DNA of 64,000 nucleotides, from assembly GCA_018696595.1 (NCBI GenBank), contig JABHQW010000008.1, forward strand, positions 204,522 through 268,521, written 5' to 3'. Positions 59,081 to 64,000 of this stretch are shown here, in pieces (the stretch's first letter is position 1; each line of letters opens with the position of its first letter). A program made the translations under genes and the position numbers. The notes below the pieces were generated by a model, which was not told the DNA's origin, did no database searches, and saw only the letters and a list, made by a program, of their open reading frames with translations. The stretch comes from Candidatus Woesearchaeota archaeon (GTDB lineage Archaea > Nanobdellota > Nanobdellia > Woesearchaeales > GW2011-AR9).

Positions 59081-59827
59081 ATGGATATAATTACTTTACT
59101 AATAGTCTTTGTAATTGGATTTTTTGCTAGATTGCTTTCTAATCTTGCTGGAGGGGGGGCTGGTTTAATAGAGGCCCCGTTATTGTTGATGTTAGGTGTT
59201 CCTCCCAAAATGACCGTTGCAACAAGAAAATTTTCTGCCATTGGTGGTCATGGGATTGCTGCATATCAATTTCATAAATTTAAGAAGATACATTGGAAAG
59301 TTGCTATCATTCTTGCTGTAATTACTGTTTTTGCTACAATTATTGGAGCCAATATCTTAATCTCAGTTAATGAAGATTTAGTAAAAAATCTTATTGCTAT
59401 AATGATGTTGGTTGCATTACCATTTACTTTTTTTAAGAAATCATTTGGAATGAAAAGAAAAATATTTTCTAAATCAAAAGAGATTATTGGTTATGTTGTT
59501 AATTTCTTTATTTTTATTATTGATTCTTTTATTGGTGTTGGGGGCGGTCTTCTTTCCAGTTTATCTATTATTATTTTTATGGGTTTAACTTATTTGGAAG
59601 TAAATGCAATAAGAAGAATAACTGGTTTAACATTAGCCATTGTTGGCAGTATAATTTTCGCATTCTATGGATTAATAGATTGGGTTGTAGGGTTCTCTTT
59701 AATGATGGGCGGCATTTTAGGGGGGTATTTGGGCGCTAACATTGCAATTAAAAAAGGTAGTGCATTAGTAAAAGTAGTGTTTACAATTGTGGTAGTGGTA
59801 TCCGTAATTAAATTATTATTTTTCTAG
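59081..59827 (+). CDS. TauE/SafE-family membrane transporter
   Basis: 248 residues with about eight helices in two similar halves. The first half has ARLLSNLAGGGAGLIEAPLLL and the second IDSFIGVGGGLLSSLSIIIFMGL, the paired glycine-rich helices of TauE/SafE (sulfite or organic anion export). The exact substrate cannot be told from sequence. It is convergent with the DUF4234-like gene. The separate SafE/UreH-type protein at 35.6 kb is a different branch. Confidence 0.85.
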   Translation: MDIITLLIVFVIGFFARLLSNLAGGGAGLIEAPLLLMLGVPPKMTVATRKFSAIGGHGIAAYQFHKFKKIHWKVAIILAVITVFATIIGANILISVNEDLVKNLIAIMMLVALPFTFFKKSFGMKRKIFSKSKEIIGYVVNFFIFIIDSFIGVGGGLLSSLSIIIFMGLTYLEVNAIRRITGLTLAIVGSIIFAFYGLIDWVVGFSLMMGGILGGYLGANIAIKKGSALVKVVFTIVVVVSVIKLLFF

Positions 59828-59858
59828 AATAATTGTGGTTTTCATTATCCAGCCAGAT

Positions 59859-60272
59859 CTATTTATTTTCCAAAAAAATATTGATCTTATATTGCAAATA
59901 ATAGAACGAGAAGAAAAAAGTAGCAGCAGCTGAAAGATTTGTTTTGTAATGTTCATTCATGATTCTTCGAACTTTAAATGCCATAACCAACATAGTAATT
60001 CCACCTACTAAATTAATTATGGAATCAGCCCCATCAATCATAGCTCCTATTTCTGTTCCCATAAACAATATTGAAGGGATTAATATTATTGCGGATATTA
60101 TAAAAAGAACTAAAACAAAGATAATTGGGCCCTTGTTAATTTTTTCTTTTGAGTTTAGATTATTAAATACATTTTTACGATTTAAAAACCAAACTGGGAT
60201 ATAAATTCCATAAGTAATGATTGTGAGAAAAATCATTAGTAACACACTTTTTTTTTGTAATTGTATATCCAT
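59859..60272 (-). CDS. DUF4234-like membrane protein
   Basis: 137 residues with four helices. The start, LLMIFLTIITYGIYIPVWFLNRK, resembles the LxxxTxGIYxxYW pattern of DUF4234, and RRIMNEHYK together with TFFFSFYYLQYKIN at the C-terminal end fits the same family. Function unknown. Its 5' end overlaps the beginning of a reading frame on the other strand that is probably a gene remnant. Confidence 0.68.
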   Translation of the reverse strand: MDIQLQKKSVLLMIFLTIITYGIYIPVWFLNRKNVFNNLNSKEKINKGPIIFVLVLFIISAIILIPSILFMGTEIGAMIDGADSIINLVGGITMLVMAFKVRRIMNEHYKTNLSAAATFFFSFYYLQYKINIFLENK

Positions 60273-60285
60273 AAAAGCTATATTA

Positions 60286-60486
60286 ACTTTGAATTTATAT
60301 AAATGTTTTGAAAATATTCTTTTAATAGAATGGTGGGTTGTTAAGAATGGACATTACACTGGCTTCTTCTCAAAAAAAGATATTCAAGAATTTTTCGGTA
60401 AAGATTTCAAAATAATTAAAACATACGAATTTAAGAGTGAAGGATCACCTTTAGTTGTCAGAGCATTTTATATGCAGCGACGTTAG
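60286..60486 (+). pseudogene. Gene remnant: C-terminal piece, possibly of a methyltransferase
   Basis: The frame of the 89-residue ORF encodes a convincing protein-like end from about 60310 (LIEWWVVKNGHYTGFFSKKDI, then FGKDFKIIKTYEFKSEG). Its N-terminal part overlaps the divergent gene start and looks like a shadow. No start codon with a ribosome site lies in front of the protein-like part. The end resembles the C-terminal strand region of SAM-dependent methyltransferases. Its TAG is the first three bases of element C, so rearrangement may have removed the rest. Confidence 0.4.
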
Positions 60487-60563
60487 TGCGTGGCACTCTT
60501 GAACTCATTCTAAATTAAGCTTATACTATTGTTATAGGCTAATTCTGACCCACTCCCGCACTA
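60484..60563. repeat. Structured element C: inverted repeat with dif-like centre, upstream of xerA
   Basis: Outer arms TAGTGCG / CGCACTA (60484-60490 and 60557-60563) enclose an inner dyad AATT-a-AGCTTATA / TATAGGCT-AATT (60513-60525 and 60533-60544; one mismatch, one bulge) with a 7-nt spacer. The arm-spacer-arm layout resembles a Xer recombination site, and the Xer gene begins 48 nt further on. The TAGTGC end also occurs in element B, but the conserved core is absent. Confidence 0.45.
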
Positions 60564-60611
60564 GACAACCTTGGAAAGAATATATAAATAAGTTCTAGCA
60601 CTAGATATAAC

Positions 60612-61436
60612 ATGGATGTTCAGAATTTAGTGAAAAAGGAAGCTCTCAGAAGAGGATTAAGCAAAAAAACGATTGATACTTACAATAATTGTTTAAGTAA
60701 ATTTTTTAGAATAATCAGAAAGGATCCTAAAAAACTAACTAAGAAAGATATTTTAAATTATATTGATGGGTTGGTTGAAAGGAAAGCGCCAGGGAATACA
60801 ATTAATGTTTATCTTAACGCCTTAAAATTCTTTTATGAACAAGTGTTAAAAAGAAAACTAACAGTAAACATTAAATTTCATAAAAAAAGGAAATATCTCC
60901 CCACTTTTTTAACAAAGGAAGAAGTAAATTTATTCTTCTCAAAAATAAAAAACAGAAAACATCTATTAATGGTAACCTTACTTTATTCTGCAGGATTAAG
61001 AGTCGGGGAACTAGTTAAACTAAAAGTGCAAGATTTAGATCTTTACAATAATTATGGGTGGGTCAGACAAGGGAAAGGTAACAAGGATCGATTGTTTATA
61101 CTTTCACAAAGAATTAAAGACGAACTGATTAACTGGATCCAAGAAAAAGAATTAGAACAAAAAGATTACTTATTCACTGGAAACAATAAACACATAAATT
61201 ATAGTATTGAAAGCATCCAGCAAATAATCAAGAAAGCAGCAAAAATTTCTAGAATCGGAAAAAACATCCACCCTCATACTTTAAGACACAGTTTTGCTAC
61301 TCACTTGATCCAGAACGGCAATTCTGTATTTGAAGTACAACAACTATTGGGCCATAATAATGTTAACACTACAATGATATACTTACATATGGCTTCTCCA
61401 GACCTATTAAAAATAAAAAGCCCTTATGATAATTAG
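60612..61436 (+). CDS. xerA: XerA-type tyrosine recombinase
   Basis: 274 residues. An N-terminal SAM-like DNA-binding domain (TYNNCLSKFFRIIRK..., about 20-90) is followed by the catalytic domain with Arg in YSAGLRVGELVKL, Lys in GKGNKDRLF, HTLRHSFATH (HxxR), His in LGHNNV and the nucleophile Tyr in TTMIYLHM. All five catalytic positions are present. Size and motifs fit the archaeal XerA that resolves chromosome dimers at dif, rather than an integron integrase, because the IntI-specific insertion is missing. A dif-like dyad lies just upstream. Confidence 0.92.
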   Translation: MDVQNLVKKEALRRGLSKKTIDTYNNCLSKFFRIIRKDPKKLTKKDILNYIDGLVERKAPGNTINVYLNALKFFYEQVLKRKLTVNIKFHKKRKYLPTFLTKEEVNLFFSKIKNRKHLLMVTLLYSAGLRVGELVKLKVQDLDLYNNYGWVRQGKGNKDRLFILSQRIKDELINWIQEKELEQKDYLFTGNNKHINYSIESIQQIIKKAAKISRIGKNIHPHTLRHSFATHLIQNGNSVFEVQQLLGHNNVNTTMIYLHMASPDLLKIKSPYDN

Positions 61437-61472
61437 GTAAAATGGAAAAAATATTTGGACTCAAAATAAAAA

Positions 61473-63695
61473 ATGATTAAAGATTTCACACCAAGACTGT
61501 ACCAGCAGACAATCTTAGGCACTGCCGCAAACAAAAACACTTTAGTAGTTTTACCAACAGGATTGGGAAAAACGGCCCTAGCATTTCTACTAGCTGCTCA
61601 ACGTTTACATTTTTATCCTAACTCTAAAATCCTAATGTTGGCCCCAACCAAACCATTATGTGAACAACATGTTCAGACTTTCAAGAAACATTTAGAAGTT
61701 CCCGAAGAGAAAATTGTTTTGTTTACTGGCAGTATCGCTCCCAAAAAAAGGGAAGAGATGTGGAAAGATGCTCAAATAATAGTTTCAACACCACAAGGAT
61801 TAGAAAATGACTGTATTAACAATAGAATACAATTAAAAGATATCTCTTTATTAATTTTTGACGAAGCCCATCATGCTACAGGGGATTATTCTTATGTCTG
61901 GTTAGCCCAACAATATGAAAAAACTTCACTAAAAGCAAGAATTCTTGCACTTACCGCTTCTCCTGGAAGCGATATAGAAAAAATACGAGAAGTTTGTAAC
62001 AACCTTAAGATTGAGAAAGTGGAAGTCCGGACAGAAACAGATTCTGATGTTAAACCTTACATTCAAAATGTTAAAGTTAACTGGATTAAGTTAGATTTTC
62101 CTGAAGAGTTAAAATCAGTCCAAAAACATTTACAAAATTCAAGAAAAAGTAAACTAATTGAGGCCCAGAATTATGGTTACTGTAACTCGGCAGATTTACA
62201 TAAAGGTCAATTACTAAAACTACAGGGAGAGTTACAAAGAAAAATATCTTCGGGAGAGAGAGATTTTGAAATTCTTAAATCTGTTTCTTTGACTGCAGAA
62301 GCGTTAAAGATTGACCATGCATTAGAATTGCTAGAATCGCAAGGGGTTAATCCATTACAGACTTATTTCAAGAAAATTCAATCAGAATCTCTCACTTCAA
62401 AAGTTAAAGCCGTTAAAAACTTGATGTTAGATCAATATTTCAAATCGGCAATGTACCTCACAGAAGAACTTGCCGATAAAAATTTTCAACATCCTAAACT
62501 TGTTAAATTAAAAGAAATTGTTGGTGAACAGATTGAAAAAGATCAACAAGCAAAAATAATTATCTTTACTCAGTTTAGGGATTCTGCTGAACAAATTGTC
62601 CAACAAATAGATAAATTAAATATTAAAAATCATATCTTTTTTGGGCAAGCTAAAAAGAATGGGGTTGGCTTCTCACAAAAACAACAGAAAGAAATCTTAG
62701 ACCAATTTAGAAATGGAGAGTTTAATGTTCTTATTGCAACTTCCGTTGCTGAGGAAGGATTAGATATTCCGAAGGTAGATAAAGTTATTTTTTATGAACC
62801 AATACCTAGCGCGGTAAGATCTATTCAAAGAAGGGGCAGAACTGGAAGATTAGAAGAAGGGACAGTAACAATTCTAGTTACTTCTAAAACAAGAGACGAA
62901 GTTTATCGTTGGAGTTCTTTCCATAAAGAAAAAAGAATGTATACTAACTTAGACAAAATCAAAAAAGAGTTTTCCTTTTCAACGTTGGATGAAAGACAAG
63001 AAACCAATAATGGCAATAACACTTTGGATAAATTCATTCCTGAAGAAAAAGTTGTCGCTATTCTTGCTGACCATCGTGAAAAAGATAATAAGATTGTCAA
63101 AGAATTAATTGATTTAGGAGTTTCAGTTAGAACTAGCCAGCTAGAAGTTGCAGATTATTTAGTTTCAGGTAGAGTTGCAGTAGAACTGAAAAAAGTTCCT
63201 GATTTTGTTGCTTCTATTATTGATGGCAGATTAATTGATCAAGTTAAAGGATTAAAAAACAATTTTGAGAAATCAGTTCTGGTGATTGAGGGTGAAGAAG
63301 ATATTTATTCTGTTAGGAAGGTTCATGCTAATGCGATTAGAGGCATGTTAGCTTCGATTACTTTAGACTTTGGAGTCCCTGTATTGTATACAAAAAGTCC
63401 CAAAGATACCGCTTGTTTATTAGCTGTAATGGCCAAACGTGAACAAAACAAAGGGGGAGACATCTCTTACCATTCTTCTAAACCACAATCTATGAAAGAA
63501 CAGCAAGAATTTATTGTTAGTTCTTTTCCCAATATCGGTGTTCTTAATGCTAGAAAACTTCTTGAACAATTTGGTTCAATTAAGAATTTAGCTAATGCCA
63601 ATAAAGTTGAATTGATGAAAGTAGATAAGATTGGAGATAAGATTGCAGATAGATTAGTTGGAATGTTTAATGAGGAATATAAGAAAAAGAATTAA
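61473..63695 (+). CDS. hef: Hef-like helicase-nuclease (FANCM/XPF family)
   Basis: 740 residues. An SF2 helicase domain with Walker A VLPTGLGKTALA (about 27-38), DEAH box FDEAHHATG and motif VI SIQRRGRTGRL is followed by an XPF nuclease domain (from about 525) and helix-hairpin-helix repeats at the end. Hef acts on stalled forks. The nuclease motif 1 is ADHREKDN, as expected, but the ERKxxxD motif reads VELKKVPDF: the Arg is Leu, while the Glu, Lys and Asp remain. Cleavage may be weak. It starts 36 nt after xerA, probably in one transcript. Confidence 0.93.
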   Translation: MIKDFTPRLYQQTILGTAANKNTLVVLPTGLGKTALAFLLAAQRLHFYPNSKILMLAPTKPLCEQHVQTFKKHLEVPEEKIVLFTGSIAPKKREEMWKDAQIIVSTPQGLENDCINNRIQLKDISLLIFDEAHHATGDYSYVWLAQQYEKTSLKARILALTASPGSDIEKIREVCNNLKIEKVEVRTETDSDVKPYIQNVKVNWIKLDFPEELKSVQKHLQNSRKSKLIEAQNYGYCNSADLHKGQLLKLQGELQRKISSGERDFEILKSVSLTAEALKIDHALELLESQGVNPLQTYFKKIQSESLTSKVKAVKNLMLDQYFKSAMYLTEELADKNFQHPKLVKLKEIVGEQIEKDQQAKIIIFTQFRDSAEQIVQQIDKLNIKNHIFFGQAKKNGVGFSQKQQKEILDQFRNGEFNVLIATSVAEEGLDIPKVDKVIFYEPIPSAVRSIQRRGRTGRLEEGTVTILVTSKTRDEVYRWSSFHKEKRMYTNLDKIKKEFSFSTLDERQETNNGNNTLDKFIPEEKVVAILADHREKDNKIVKELIDLGVSVRTSQLEVADYLVSGRVAVELKKVPDFVASIIDGRLIDQVKGLKNNFEKSVLVIEGEEDIYSVRKVHANAIRGMLASITLDFGVPVLYTKSPKDTACLLAVMAKREQNKGGDISYHSSKPQSMKEQQEFIVSSFPNIGVLNARKLLEQFGSIKNLANANKVELMKVDKIGDKIADRLVGMFNEEYKKKN

Positions 63696-63973
63696 TCCAT
63701 TTCCTCAATTTTCTTTTTATTCTTTCCAATTTTCGCTAATTCTTCACTAGATAACTTTTTCTTGATAAGCCAATAAGTTCCTTTATATGGATCTCTTTGT
63801 AAGTATCCAAAGTTAATTAACTCTCTTCTTATCATGACATGATCATCAACATCAAATGAATTTATAATTTCATTAACTTTTATTTCGTTATAGATTTGGT
63901 TTTTTATGAACTCTTGAGCGATTTTCTCTAAAATCTCTTGTTTCTTCAAATCATCTTTTGGTAACGAGATCAT
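63692..63973 (-). CDS. DUF2087-family protein
   Basis: 93 residues. The core EIKVNEIINSFDVDDHVMIRRELINFGYLQR followed by GTYW matches the DUF2087 pattern (Y-x-E-x-E-V-N-x-x-I ... D-x-x-x-x-R-R-x-L-x-D-x-G-x-L-x-R), a winged-helix-like domain often attached to regulators. Here it stands alone. The stop overlaps the hef end by 4 nt on the opposite strand. Its ATG overlaps the stop of a further minus-strand frame that leaves the window. Confidence 0.8.
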   Translation of the reverse strand: MISLPKDDLKKQEILEKIAQEFIKNQIYNEIKVNEIINSFDVDDHVMIRRELINFGYLQRDPYKGTYWLIKKKLSSEELAKIGKNKKKIEEMD

Positions 63974-64000
63974 TGTTTAATCTTACCGGTTTGCCAATCT
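63970..64000 (-). CDS. 3' end of an upstream gene (partial, right edge)
   Basis: The minus-strand frame reading DWQTGKIKQ and then TGA (63972-63970) overlaps the DUF2087 ATG as ATGA, the usual translational coupling in this genome. Only ten codons are visible, so the product is not identifiable. Confidence 0.35.
   Translation of the reverse strand, partial: DWQTGKIKQ

Noticed and set aside
60484-61436. Integron: recombinase beside an imperfect palindrome resembling attC, with other palindromes in the window.
   Set aside because: The recombinase lacks the extra helix insertion specific to IntI, there is no cassette array of small genes separated by like sites, and R-box consensus sequences (RYYYAAC/GTTRRRY) are not present in the palindromes.
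1-64000. CRISPR array or cas genes.
   Set aside because: No regularly spaced direct repeats of 24-40 bp and no Cas-like proteins were seen on either strand.

Overview
The window is AT-rich archaeal chromosome. The information-processing genes are archaeal: TBP, TFE, RpoP, PCNA, the two PolD subunits, Orc1/Cdc6, MCM, an RPA32-like protein, Hjc, Hef, aIF2-beta, eL43, prefoldin beta, a DRG GTPase and archaeal-type TyrRS. Alongside them sit bacterial-type GyrA and ScpB. Together with many short membrane proteins, membrane-tethered winged-helix regulators and compact packing, this suggests a DPANN-type archaeon, most likely Woesearchaeota or Pacearchaeota-like. That placement is inference from gene content; no rRNA is present.

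Layout. (1) 1-14063 is the replication locus. A THUMP/ThiI-like gene runs off the left edge. Then come tbp, mcm and an RPA32-like gene, a SpoIIM-like membrane protein, a 1.3 kb gene-free AT-rich region that is the best oriC candidate, and orc1/cdc6-polB-polC. DUF424 and aIF2-beta are convergent with these. (2) 14141-25224 is mixed housekeeping: an unknown protein, a phosphoribosyltransferase-like gene divergent from a GCS2-like ligase, the tfe-hjc-rnz operon, a RelE-like toxin with its antitoxin, a HAD hydrolase, tyrS and M16 and M24 peptidases. (3) 25287-29933 holds tRNA-Pro, rpl37ae-rpoP-pfdB, MscS, a DRG GTPase, an AsnB-like protein, Dph6 and RibL. (4) 30879-33341 is an oxidative-stress group (peroxiredoxin, superoxide dismutase, nitroreductase) interspersed with three tiny Cys-rich proteins. 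(5) 33358-39690 is a copper and disulfide cluster: CopA, an HMA-SafE-cupredoxin fusion, VKOR, a copper chaperone, a DsbA-like protein, a DUF2318 lipoprotein and a two-TM winged-helix regulator with a Cys/His/Met-rich loop. (6) 39896-49330 holds PCNA, RNase J, a P-loop/CYTH fusion, tRNA-Leu, cell-surface proteins and a three-gene coiled-coil operon. (7) 49432-64000 holds a lamin-tail surface protein, GDPD, ScpB, GyrA, a degenerate THUMP methyltransferase, an M50-like pseudoprotease, a XerA-type recombinase, Hef and DUF2087.

The least explained part is a set of intergenic nested inverted repeats at about 26.06-26.19, 39.77-39.89, 57.43-57.57 and 60.48-60.56 kb. Two of them (39.8 and 57.5 kb) have unrelated outer stems but share a 19-nt apical core, 18/19 identical. 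The single difference turns a U-A pair into a U-G pair, as expected of a structured RNA family. A third (26.1 kb) is flanked by a 10-bp direct duplication that spans the stop codons of the two convergent neighbours, as expected of a MITE-like insertion. The fourth lies directly upstream of the Xer recombinase and contains a dif-like arm-spacer-arm. The window also has several proteins that keep a fold but lose catalytic motifs: ThiI without its PP-loop, a THUMP methyltransferase without NPPY, M50 without HExxH, and Hef with ELK in place of ERK.
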